A stretch of DNA of 64,000 nt, taken from Lachnospiraceae bacterium. GTDB lineage: Bacteria > Bacillota > Clostridia > Lachnospirales > Lachnospiraceae. The translations under genes and the position numbers were made by a program. Location: NCBI GenBank assembly GCA_017431345.1, contig JAFRLH010000005.1:22663-86662 (forward strand). The letters run 5' to 3'. Positions within the stretch are counted from its first letter, which is position 1; every line of letters begins with the position of its first letter. Positions 35,855 through 44,157 of this stretch are shown here, piece by piece. Below the pieces are notes generated by a model. That model searched no databases. It saw nothing but the letters and a program-made list of their open reading frames with translations, and had not been told where the DNA came from.

Positions 35855-38047
35855 GTGATGGGATGGTTTGAAAATCAGATCGAAGAACGCAGAAATGCCG
35901 ATCAGCAGCTCCTGGAAGATTCTTTTGTTAGAATTGCCGGCGTCGTGCTGGGGCAGCGTACCGCACAGCGGATCAAAGATGAACGAATCGTAGCGAAGAA
36001 CGCCATCGGCGAGATCCTGAAATACTATCACTATAAAACAGCCGAGATTCCGGAAGAGTTAAAAAGCATCGAAGAGCAGGTCGATTACTGCCTGCGGCCG
36101 AACGGGCTGATGCGCCGGACAGTAGAGCTGAAAGAAGGCTGGTACAGGGACGCTTTCGGTCCGGTCCTTGCCTTTACCAGAGAGGACAGTCTGCCTGTGG
36201 CACTGCTGCCGGGAAAGTTTACGGGATATGTCTTCAATGATCCGAAAACAGGGGAGCATAAGCGCCTGAACGCTGAAAACGCAGCGCTGTTTGAAAACGA
36301 AGCAATTTGCTTTTACCGCCCGCTTCCGCAGAAAAGTCTGGGGATTCCCGATCTGCTTCTTTATATGAAGCACTGTATCACTATAAGCGATATTGTCATG
36401 ATCGCCGTTGGCACGCTGGCCGTAACGCTCGTCGGACTGATCATGCCCCGGATTACCCGGGCGCTTACCGGTCCGGTGCTCGCCAGCGGGCGGGCGGATG
36501 CCCTGATCGGGATCGCGGTCTGTATGATCTGCGTCTCGCTTTCCGCGCAGCTCATCAGCAGTGTAAAGAATCTGGTGCAGGCCAGACTGAGTACAAAGAC
36601 CTCGCTGGGTGTGCAGGCTTCCATGATGATGAGGCTGCTGACACTGCCGGCATCCTTCTTCCGGAAATACAGTCCCGGTGAGCTGAAAAGCCGCTCCATG
36701 TCGGTCAACCAGCTCTGTTCCATGATGCTCGATATGGTAATGAGTACCGGTCTTACTTCCCTGACCTCTCTTTTGTATATCGGTCAGATCTTCCGGTTTA
36801 CCCCGGTCCTGGTGATCCCGTCCGTTCTCATCGTGCTGGTGACGGTAGTTTTCTCCATCATCTCTACGCTGGTGCAGATCAGGATCAAGCGAAAGGAGAT
36901 GGAGCACAGTGCGAAAGAATCCGGTATGAGCTACAGCATCATTTCGGGCGTGCAGAAGATCAAACTCTCCGGTGCTGAAAAAAGGGTCTTTGCCAAGTGG
37001 CTGGATGTGTACGCCGAAGGTGCAGAGTTGATCTATAATCCGCCGATGTTTATCAAGATCAATGGTGTGATCTCCACGGCGATCAGCCTTATATCCACGA
37101 TCGTACTGTACTACATAGCGGTAAAGAGCGGGATCAGTCAGTCGAATTACTTTGCCTTTACAGCATCCTATGGAATGCTGATGGGCGCATTCATGTCTGT
37201 ATCCGGAATCGCACTTTCAGCTGCGCAGATCAAGCCGATCCTGGAAATGGCGGAGCCTTTCCTGAAAACTGCGCCGGAAACGGCAGAGAGAAAAGAAATC
37301 GTTACGCATATCTCCGGCAGTATCGAAATGAATCATGTGTCATTCCGTTATGAGGACAGTGCACCTTATATCATCAATGACCTTTCGCTTAAGATCCGGC
37401 CCGGAGAATACGTTGCCGTAGTCGGACGGACCGGCTGCGGAAAATCCACACTGGTGCGGCTGCTGCTGGGCTTTGAGAAACCGGAAAAAGGCGCTGTCTA
37501 CTACGACGGAAAAGATATCGAAGGTCTTGATCTTCCCTCTCTTCGCCGGAAGATCGGTACGGTCATGCAGGACGCAGGCCTGTTCCAGGGCGACATCTAT
37601 TCCAATATCGTCATCACTGCCCCTGAACTGACGCTGAGTGCAGCCTGGGAAGCAGCGGAAAAAGCCGGGATCGCAGAGGATATCCGGGCTATGCCCATGG
37701 GCATGCACACCATGGTCTCCGAGGGGCAGGGAGGCATCTCCGGCGGGCAGCGCCAGAGACTGATGATCGCCCGTGCCATTGCGCCGGAGCCGAAACTGCT
37801 GATCTTTGACGAGGCCACTTCCGCCCTGGACAATAAGACCCAGCGGCAGGTATCCGAGGCGCTGGACGCCATGGGCTGTACACGGATCGTCATCGCGCAC
37901 AGGCTTTCCACTATAAAGCACTGTGACCGTATCCTGGTCCTTGACGGCGGAAGCGTCGTGGAGGACGGGACTTATGAGGAGCTGATCGAAAAGGGAGGCA
38001 TCTTTGCGGCGCTGGTGGAGCGGCAGAGACTGGACACAGCAGGATGA
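35855..38047 (+). CDS. NHLP-type export ABC transporter, second subunit
   Basis: A 730-residue partner ABC protein of the NHLM ABC2 type. The first 160 residues or so form a domain without the C39 catalytic residues. Membrane helices (about 170-450) and an ATPase domain follow (GRTGCGKST, ISGGQRQRLMIARAI, LLIFDEATSALD). It starts 9 bp after ABC1 with a GGGGGTGG ribosome site. It probably forms a heterodimer with the upstream transporter. Confidence 0.88.
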   Translation: MMGWFENQIEERRNADQQLLEDSFVRIAGVVLGQRTAQRIKDERIVAKNAIGEILKYYHYKTAEIPEELKSIEEQVDYCLRPNGLMRRTVELKEGWYRDAFGPVLAFTREDSLPVALLPGKFTGYVFNDPKTGEHKRLNAENAALFENEAICFYRPLPQKSLGIPDLLLYMKHCITISDIVMIAVGTLAVTLVGLIMPRITRALTGPVLASGRADALIGIAVCMICVSLSAQLISSVKNLVQARLSTKTSLGVQASMMMRLLTLPASFFRKYSPGELKSRSMSVNQLCSMMLDMVMSTGLTSLTSLLYIGQIFRFTPVLVIPSVLIVLVTVVFSIISTLVQIRIKRKEMEHSAKESGMSYSIISGVQKIKLSGAEKRVFAKWLDVYAEGAELIYNPPMFIKINGVISTAISLISTIVLYYIAVKSGISQSNYFAFTASYGMLMGAFMSVSGIALSAAQIKPILEMAEPFLKTAPETAERKEIVTHISGSIEMNHVSFRYEDSAPYIINDLSLKIRPGEYVAVVGRTGCGKSTLVRLLLGFEKPEKGAVYYDGKDIEGLDLPSLRRKIGTVMQDAGLFQGDIYSNIVITAPELTLSAAWEAAEKAGIAEDIRAMPMGMHTMVSEGQGGISGGQRQRLMIARAIAPEPKLLIFDEATSALDNKTQRQVSEALDAMGCTRIVIAHRLSTIKHCDRILVLDGGSVVEDGTYEELIEKGGIFAALVERQRLDTAG

Positions 38048-38070
38048 TCTGAGGAAAGGTTTATCAGTTA

Positions 38071-38385
38071 TTGACAATGGATACCAAAGGCATTCTTTTA
38101 TGGGCAGGCTTTATCATCATCTGTGCAGCCATCTGGCTGGTCTCGCGGAGCATGAAGAAGCAGATTGAAAAAAACGGGATTGAGAGCATTGGCGTAATCT
38201 CACGGATCGTGGATGAGGGCGGATCGGAGGATATCGATCTTCAGTATTATGCACGCTATCAGACGGAGGACGGAGAAGAAGTCGAGGGGCTTCTGTCCAA
38301 TCCCTCGCCGGATCTGGAAGAAGGACAGCAGGTGCGGCTTAAGTATCATCCGAAATACAGGACAAATGCGCGGCTGATCAGATAA
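38071..38385 (+). CDS. Small membrane protein, DUF3592-like
   Basis: About 104 residues: one N-terminal membrane helix (about 8-26) and an extracytoplasmic beta-rich domain (QYYARYQTEDGEEVEGLL, GQQVRLKYHPKY) typical of DUF3592 proteins. The start may be TTG 38071 (11 bp after GAGGAAAGG) or ATG 38077. Placed 23 bp after the ABC2 gene it is probably part of the export operon; a role in transporter function or immunity is possible but not shown. Confidence 0.7.
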   Translation: MTMDTKGILLWAGFIIICAAIWLVSRSMKKQIEKNGIESIGVISRIVDEGGSEDIDLQYYARYQTEDGEEVEGLLSNPSPDLEEGQQVRLKYHPKYRTNARLIR

Positions 38386-38398
38386 ACAGCGTACGGAG

Positions 38399-39453
38399 AT
38401 ATCCGTTATATATGCAGTACGGTTTCAGATCCTGCTGATCGTCATTAATGCGGTCAACGGGATCGTAGATAGTCTCTATGCCAGTAATGTTATCGGCAAA
38501 ACGGTTATGAGCGCTATTGGGCTCTACGGTCCGCTCAACCATTTCCTGTATGCTGCAAGCATTATGCTGGTCAGCGGTTCCCAGATCCTGTACGGCAGGT
38601 ATATTGTAAGGGACCGGGAACGGATCAACAGCCTGTTCTCTGTCAATCTGATCGTTTCCACTGTACTGTCTGTTCTTACCTCCGCCCTGCTGACTGTGGG
38701 TGTTCTGACCGGGCTGACCCGGCTGATCCGGTCTATACCATGACACTCATGGGATTCCGGATTTTGCCGCTGTGTATGCCGCTGGCCCTGGTCAGCCTGC
38801 ATTTTGCCTGTGCCGCCCAGACCATGAAAAGAAAATACCTCCGGATCATCCTGCCCATTACAGACGGGGCAGTCGGTGTGATCCTTTGCAGTTTCTTCCT
38901 GATCCCGGCATGGAAGATGAACGGCCTTTATATTTCGAATGTTCTGAACGGCGTGATCTGTTTTCTGGTCGTTCTCATCGCTGCCTGGATCCCCCGGAAG
39001 CGCTGCCCCCGTAATCTGGAAGACCTTATGCTGATCCCGGAAGGCTTTGGTGCAGCGGAAAATGACAGGCTCGACATTACAGTCCGGGAGATCGGGCAGG
39101 TCGTCAGTGTTTCCGCGCAGGTGATTGATTTCTGCCGCGGACGGGGCGTCGACGGAAGACGGGCTTATCTGGCCGGCCTGTTCCTGGAGGAGATGGCGGG
39201 CAATGTTGTCTCCCACGGTTTTTCAAAGGATAATAAAGATCATTCTGTGGATATCCGTGTGGTGCACAAAGACAATGACATTATTCTTCGGATCCGGGAT
39301 AACTGCAGAGCATTTGACCCCTCAGAACGGGCTATGATAACAGAACAGAGAGATTTCGGCAAGAACGTAGGTATCCGGATCGTTTACGGAATGGCCAGGG
39401 AAGTGACGTATCAGAACCTTCTGGGAATGAATGTACTTACTGTATCGATTTAA
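38399..39453 (+). pseudogene. Broken MATE transporter fused to a GHKL ATPase domain
   Basis: The frame from 38399 to 38743 encodes about 115 residues like the start of a MATE transporter (IVDSLYASNVIGKTVMSAIG, MLVSGSQILYGRYI) but has no start codon. A second frame, 38740-39453, encodes the last membrane helices and an RsbW-like ATPase domain (LEEMAGNVVSHG, RDNCRAFDPSE, KNVGIRIVYGMA). Compared with the intact 590-residue fusions at 54633 and 57984, roughly 240 residues of the membrane domain are missing and the parts are out of frame. The C-terminal piece alone might still be translated from an ATG at 38740. Confidence 0.78.
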
Positions 39454-39472
39454 GAAGGAGTGTGAAAACATT

Positions 39473-39898
39473 ATGGCATTTACTCTTTTTGAACGTTGGA
39501 GTCCGGAATACGCATTGAACAACACCATTGAAGATATCAAAGCGTCGGGGCTGGACGGACTGAAGAAACATCTCACAGCGAATGCGCTCAAGAACGTACA
39601 GAGCATGGAAGCAATCGCCAGCAGGCCGGAAATTGCGCTGTTCACATCGGCTTTAATGGGCGGAAACGCAGTTGGCGTCTTTTTGGAAAAGCTCTCGGAA
39701 TGTGAATGGACGATCAGGGATGTGATGAAAGGCTCAACGTCTTCAAAAGCGATCCTCAGCTTTGATTATCAGGATATGATGACCGGGACCCTTGAACTGA
39801 CGATGATCAAAGAGGATAAAATATGGAAAATTGACGGTCTGGCCATGCCGAAGTTCGAGAAGCTCGCGCTGCCGCAGGGAAATACAGAGCAGTCATAA
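39473..39898 (+). CDS. Hypothetical protein, NTF2-like length
   Basis: A 141-residue soluble protein of no recognised family. It starts at an ATG 16 bp after AAGAAGGAG, 20 bp after the broken MATE gene. The N-terminus is helical (NNTIEDIKASGLDGLKKHL), and the C-terminal half looks beta-rich with alternating hydrophobics (TGTLELTMIKEDKIWKIDGL), a pattern reminiscent of NTF2/SnoaL-like folds. Function unknown. Confidence 0.65.
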   Translation: MAFTLFERWSPEYALNNTIEDIKASGLDGLKKHLTANALKNVQSMEAIASRPEIALFTSALMGGNAVGVFLEKLSECEWTIRDVMKGSTSSKAILSFDYQDMMTGTLELTMIKEDKIWKIDGLAMPKFEKLALPQGNTEQS

Positions 39899-39913
39899 GG
39901 AGAATGCCGCGTT

Positions 39914-40006
39914 ATGAAACAGGTTTTTGGAAAAGACCTGATCGTGCTATGGATTTCGGTGACTGCGCTGGTCTGCGCCGCGCTTAACATGTATGTCCGG
40001 ACCTGA
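39914..40006 (+). CDS. Small hydrophobic peptide, 30 residues
   Basis: An ATG at 39914, with AAGGAG 11 bp upstream overlapping the end of the previous gene, opens a 30-codon frame: a short charged start (MKQVFGKD) then one membrane helix (IVLWISVTALVCAALNMY). It is too short for standard gene calling. It could be a small membrane subunit or toxin-like peptide of the export locus. It lacks a double-glycine leader motif. Confidence 0.45.
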   Translation: MKQVFGKDLIVLWISVTALVCAALNMYVRT

Positions 40007-40123
40007 AGTCTTTTTTCAGCATTATTCATTCTTTGTATTTTTGGCGGCAGAGGAGCGGGGAGAAGCAGGCGCACACTCGCGGGAGGAGGTCTGATCAGCT
40101 GGCAAACATTTTCTGCTTTTTTA

Positions 40124-40152
40124 TTGTAAACAGGTCTGGTTTCTGTTATAGT
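40124..40152 (+). promoter_or_regulatory. Promoter before the surface-protein gene
   Basis: TTGTAA (40124-40129), 17 bp, TATAGT (40147-40152). It lies upstream of the 41-codon frame at 40194 and the surface protein at 40368. Confidence 0.6.
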
Positions 40153-40193
40153 TTTATTGTATAGAGTATGGTTTCCGGGAAGGAGATCAGACT

Positions 40194-40319
40194 ATGGACA
40201 AGAACCGGAGCAGTATCATTCAGATTGATTTGTCAGTCAGGATATTCCTGGCTTTGCTGTTGCTGCGGAAAAATATACGGCAGATTAAGGCATATCGTAT
40301 ACAGGTGATGAACACCTGA
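40194..40319 (+). CDS. Possible 41-residue leader peptide
   Basis: An ATG with AAGGAG 8 bp upstream, directly after the promoter at 40124, opens 41 codons: MDKNRSSIIQIDLS, a hydrophobic stretch VRIFLALLLL, then basic residues. It ends 48 bp before the surface-protein start. It may be a leader affecting expression of that gene, or a fortuitous frame; the ribosome site favours real translation. Confidence 0.45.
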   Translation: MDKNRSSIIQIDLSVRIFLALLLLRKNIRQIKAYRIQVMNT

Positions 40320-40367
40320 TGCGATGTGCTTTTTTACAGGAATGGATTTGGGAAGGAGGATGGAAAA

Positions 40368-43300
40368 ATGAACACCAACAGAGAGGAACTTCGAAGATCT
40401 GACAGACTGCCTGTAAGGGGAATGGGTAAAATCCTGCCTGTTTACAGTGTGCTCATACTGGCTGTGGTCATGATGCTTGCTATACCGATGAAGGCCAGGG
40501 CAGAGGGAGATGGAGATGAAGTAATCCATGCAAGTACCGATGAGGTGGCCAAGGGACTGCATCGTTTTTTGGGCGCAGATGTACCTGCCGTTCTGGTCAA
40601 CGGTACTTATAATGAATATTCACATAATAGAAGCACCGAAGTTGCATGCGGAGCATATCTTAATACGCCTGAGGATATGATAAAAACTGTCGATTCTGAA
40701 GTGTTCTTCCAAAGGATCTTCCAGAATCAAAATGGCCATCCTGTATCACTTGAAAACATTCAGAATTATTGTACGAATGCTGTAAAAGTGAGTGCATCGG
40801 ATTATATTACGCTGCTTTCCGGAGGAAATGTAGAATCCCATAATCTGCCGTGGTTTGCAAAGAACAATAAGGTTCTATTGGTTAAAGGTAATGTGAGCCT
40901 AAGCGGGTCTGGACCTACGTCTTTTGACTGTCCTTCCATTATCATCGGAGATCTGAGTGCGTCCGATAGTGTTACAATTCCGATTAGCAGATTCATTTAT
41001 GTAACAGGAAGCGTCAGCGTTAACAATATCTCAGTGGCTGATGGCGGAGCACTTGCTGCAGCTGGAGATCTTTCATGTGGGACGGTACGAAGCAGCAGTA
41101 CAGATGGTACAGCAGACCTGATTATGCCCGGACACGTCTGGAGTTACAATTCAACCGGAGCAGAAATAAAAGCAACATGCTGCATCGACGGCTGTCCTGG
41201 TAATTATGATCAGAACGGCATTACGCTGAAACTGGAAGGTCCGGAATCAGGATATTTCACCTGGGATGGAAACGGGAAAGAGATTACTCTGTCCGGCTAT
41301 CCTGAGACGAAACCATCTCACCTGGCGGAAAAACCGGAGATTAAGTATTATTACGGAAATAAAGACGGATCCGCTGATGTACCTGAAGTAGATCCACCTT
41401 TGAGCAGCCCGCCTTCGGCCCCCGGTAATTATATAGCGCAAATCACCTGGGGAGAGAAAACCGCAGGGCTGGCCTTCCGGATCATTCCAAAGGATATGAC
41501 TGCAAAGGTTACAGGATATAAGGACTCCTATGATGGAAAAGCGCATGGGATCGAGGTCTCTGTAACAGAGCCTTCCGCCGGGTATACCATAAAATATGGG
41601 AAGACGGAGGGAACCTATGATCTGGACAGCAGCCCGACATATACAAATGTAAAGGACAGCCCGAAAACCATTTATTATCAGATCACAGCGTCGGGTTACA
41701 AAACAATAACTGGCTCAGCTAATGTGGAGATTGAGAAGGCCAATCTGACCATTACTGCCATAGATCAGACCTATACATATAACGGCAAGGAGCAGGGCGA
41801 ATCTGATCCGGTCTATGATGATGCTGCGGAGATTGCGAAAAAGGTGATTGTTTCCGGGCTGATGCCGGGCGATGAAATAACCAGTATTGTGCTCGAAGGA
41901 GTCGGGACGGATGCGGGTGTATATCAGGGGGAAGATGGAATAAATCCTAAAAATGCTGTAATCACGGGGAATGACGGCGGGAATAATTATAACATCAAAT
42001 ATGTTCCGGGCATTCTCACGATCAATAAGATCCCGCTGAAGATTACCGTGAACGGGAGCAGCAGCGTGAAAAATTACAGCGGCACGGAACAGTCCTTCAC
42101 GGGAACCGTGACCGCGGCCTGCTCAGATCCGGGTTTCGATCAGTCGAAGTTCCGCTATACCGGATCAAAAACTGTAAAGGGAACGAATGCGGGAGTTTAT
42201 TCGACAGTGCTGAATGAGACGTCCTGTGTTTACGATATTAATCTGAAAAACTACATAATCACCTGGAAGATGAGTGCCCCGGTTAAGCTCACGATCACGA
42301 AAGCAGACCAGCCTGCTCCGGCAGCTCCGACAGCCTCTGCTGCAGCCGCCTCTTCCGTCACTCTTAAAGCGGTGAACGGCTGTGAGTACAGCATGGACGG
42401 AAGAACATGGCAGAAGGAAAATGCGTTCACAGGCCTTGCCAAAGATACGGAATACACTTTTTATCAGCGCCTGTCGGCTGACGGCAACCATAATGCTTCG
42501 CCCGCTTCCTCTGCGAAGATCCGTACGGCAAAGACCTACGGGGTAACCTATCAGGTGACAGGGACTGTTCCGAAGGGAGCGCCTGCAGCCCCGAAGGATA
42601 CAAATGTTTACGAAACAGATGCGGAAGTGAGCGTGAAGAATGCCCTGACCATGAAGGGCTATACCTTCTCGGGCTGGAATACGGAGGAGGCAGAGATTAA
42701 AGATGGAAAATTCGTCATGCCTGCGAAGGACGTCACCCTGACCGGCAGCTGGACAAAGAATGCCGAGCCTGAGACGAAGCCGGAAACTGAGCCTGAGACG
42801 GAACCTGAGCCCGAACCTGAACCTGAACCTGAGAAGAAGGTCTCCGGCACTCTCCTGGCCAGAATGACCGCAAAAGGCAATAAGAGCCTGGTGCTCACAT
42901 GGAGCAAAGTAAAGGGCGCGGAAGGCTATGACATCTTCTTCACCGGCTGCGGAACCACCTTGAAGAACAAAGTCGTCAGGAAGATTAAAGGGAACAAGAC
43001 CTTCACCTGGACGAAGAAAAAACTCCTGAAAGGGAAAAAATACAAGGCCTATGTCAAAGCCTGGGTGAAGAAAGACGGCAAGAAGACATATGTGAAGAAG
43101 AGTTCTTCCGTACACGCATTCACGGCGAATGGCAATAAGAAATATACAAACCCGAAGAGCATAACCGTTAAGAAGAAAAAGATCACCCTTAAGGCAGGCA
43201 AGTCGTACGCCATCAAGGCGAAGATCAATAAGATCGATAAGAAAAAAAGCCTTATGAAAGAGACGCATGGCGCCGCGCTCCGTTACTGCAGCAGCAATAC

Positions 43301-43424
43301 CAAAATCGCCAAAGTAAGCAGCAAAGGAAAGATCACTGCTAAGGCACCGGGCAAATGCAAGGTATACGTATATGCTATTAATGGCGTCAGGAAGACGATC
43401 AAGGTGACGGTAAAGGCAAAATAA
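40368..43424 (+). CDS. Large secreted surface protein with MBG, InlB-type and Big domains
   Basis: A 1018-residue extracellular protein. A long signal peptide covers about 1-44 (VYSVLILAVVMMLAIPMKARA). Residues 45-370 show no recognised domain. MBG-like beta repeats span about 374-640 (TYTYNGKEQGESDP, VPGILTINKIPLKITVNG). An InlB B-repeat-like module lies at about 723-790 (GYTFSGWNTEEAEI), a proline/glutamate linker at about 798-823, a lysine-rich fibronectin-like segment at 825-920 and a C-terminal Big_2 module to the end. No LPXTG anchor. GGAAGGAGG precedes the ATG. Probably adhesin-like; ligand unknown. Confidence 0.82.
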   Translation: MNTNREELRRSDRLPVRGMGKILPVYSVLILAVVMMLAIPMKARAEGDGDEVIHASTDEVAKGLHRFLGADVPAVLVNGTYNEYSHNRSTEVACGAYLNTPEDMIKTVDSEVFFQRIFQNQNGHPVSLENIQNYCTNAVKVSASDYITLLSGGNVESHNLPWFAKNNKVLLVKGNVSLSGSGPTSFDCPSIIIGDLSASDSVTIPISRFIYVTGSVSVNNISVADGGALAAAGDLSCGTVRSSSTDGTADLIMPGHVWSYNSTGAEIKATCCIDGCPGNYDQNGITLKLEGPESGYFTWDGNGKEITLSGYPETKPSHLAEKPEIKYYYGNKDGSADVPEVDPPLSSPPSAPGNYIAQITWGEKTAGLAFRIIPKDMTAKVTGYKDSYDGKAHGIEVSVTEPSAGYTIKYGKTEGTYDLDSSPTYTNVKDSPKTIYYQITASGYKTITGSANVEIEKANLTITAIDQTYTYNGKEQGESDPVYDDAAEIAKKVIVSGLMPGDEITSIVLEGVGTDAGVYQGEDGINPKNAVITGNDGGNNYNIKYVPGILTINKIPLKITVNGSSSVKNYSGTEQSFTGTVTAACSDPGFDQSKFRYTGSKTVKGTNAGVYSTVLNETSCVYDINLKNYIITWKMSAPVKLTITKADQPAPAAPTASAAAASSVTLKAVNGCEYSMDGRTWQKENAFTGLAKDTEYTFYQRLSADGNHNASPASSAKIRTAKTYGVTYQVTGTVPKGAPAAPKDTNVYETDAEVSVKNALTMKGYTFSGWNTEEAEIKDGKFVMPAKDVTLTGSWTKNAEPETKPETEPETEPEPEPEPEPEKKVSGTLLARMTAKGNKSLVLTWSKVKGAEGYDIFFTGCGTTLKNKVVRKIKGNKTFTWTKKKLLKGKKYKAYVKAWVKKDGKKTYVKKSSSVHAFTANGNKKYTNPKSITVKKKKITLKAGKSYAIKAKINKIDKKKSLMKETHGAALRYCSSNTKIAKVSSKGKITAKAPGKCKVYVYAINGVRKTIKVTVKAK

Positions 43425-43447
43425 CGGTTTGCTGAACTGGTGCGAAC

Positions 43448-43469
43448 GCCCCGGCCGGAAGGCCGGGGC
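43448..43469 (+). terminator. Hairpin after the surface-protein gene
   Basis: A perfect GCCCCGGCC/GGCCGGGGC stem with GGAA loop, without a good T-run. The 25 bases before it (43416-43440) recur at 62899. Confidence 0.6.
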
Positions 43470-43546
43470 ATTAACTTGTCATGAAAGCTCTGATCAATAA
43501 GCAATGTCTGATCATACAGAATCTGCTCGTTTCTTTAAATCCCTTC

Positions 43547-43600
43547 TTGATTTATTTCCGGGTTGGAATATAATATAAAGTTAGATTAGAAGTGACTAAC
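43547..43600 (+). promoter_or_regulatory. Promoter with GTTAG/CTAAC operator
   Basis: TTGATT (43547-43552), 16 bp, TATAAT (43569-43574). GTTAG-N11-CTAAC (43580-43600) lies directly over the expected start of transcription. The GTTAG/CTAAC core is like that of DtxR/IdeR iron-regulator sites. The 43425-43767 spacer holds this, a second dyad and no convincing gene. Confidence 0.65.
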
Positions 43601-43716
43601 CAATGCCGGTTGTCTCATCCTGAGAGACTTGTTGGTGGTGTTGAGAGAAAAAACGGAACATATTCCTGCGGATGAAGAATCTGATGGGTGAGATGGACGC
43701 TCTTTTTTACATGTAG

Positions 43717-43732
43717 GTTAGTTGTGGCTAAT
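43717..43732. promoter_or_regulatory. Second GTTAG/CTAAT dyad
   Basis: GTTAG-TTGTGG-CTAAT, 50 bp before the small frame around 43768; same half-sites as at 43580 and 44103. Confidence 0.55.
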
Positions 43733-43823
43733 AGACGAAAAAGGGAATGGTTAGATAAGGAGGAGAGATGTTACGATCCTTCCTGTTTCGGACAGGGATT
43801 ATCGCGGAAAGAAGTACAGGCGG

Positions 43824-44012
43824 ATGTGCTATACGGTCTATAAGATCATGTGCGCCACCGTCATCGGGAAGATCTGCGCATCCGACCATGCACTGAATGC
43901 TATAGAAGAAATGTCAGCGCTGAACGAAGGCCTGAAGAAGTTTTTCGAGGTACATCAAGCTGACTGCCCGAATTACCGGAAACTTGAAAAGGACGCAGGA
44001 AAATACCTCTGA
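43824..44012 (+). CDS. Small hypothetical protein (possibly 5'-damaged)
   Basis: A 62-codon frame that is cysteine-containing and protein-like (KIMCATVIGKICASDHALNA, CPNYRKLEKDAGKYL). The same frame stays open upstream to 43755 without ATG, GTG or TTG, while a strong AGGAGGAG ribosome site serves an ATG at 43768 in another frame that stops after 42 codons. This suggests a frameshift near the start, or that neither frame is real. Located between GTTAG/CTAAC sites. Confidence 0.4.
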   Translation: MCYTVYKIMCATVIGKICASDHALNAIEEMSALNEGLKKFFEVHQADCPNYRKLEKDAGKYL

Positions 44013-44102
44013 GGGATATCGGAGGATACCTGCTTCTGGCAAAATCAAAGAGCTGTACCGCCTGCCCTCAATCATGAAGACAGGCAATTCGTTTGCATAG
44101 CA

Positions 44103-44136
44103 GTTAGTTAACGCTAACCACTGTTGGTTAGCTAAC
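44103..44136. promoter_or_regulatory. Double GTTAG/CTAAC operator before the ABC pair
   Basis: GTTAG-TTAACG-CTAAC (44103-44118) and the perfect palindrome GTTAGCTAAC (44127-44136) lie back to back, ending 8 bp before the AAGGAGG ribosome site of the first ABC gene. This is a strong candidate repressor site, probably metal-responsive. Confidence 0.7.
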
Positions 44137-44157
44137 AATTTTCAAGGAGGTTTGCTT

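Noticed and set aside
33638-36031. A 797-codon minus-strand open frame
   Set aside because: It lies fully opposite the ABC1 gene, is rich in His, Arg and Gln as antisense frames of GC-rich genes usually are, and has no domain or ribosome site.
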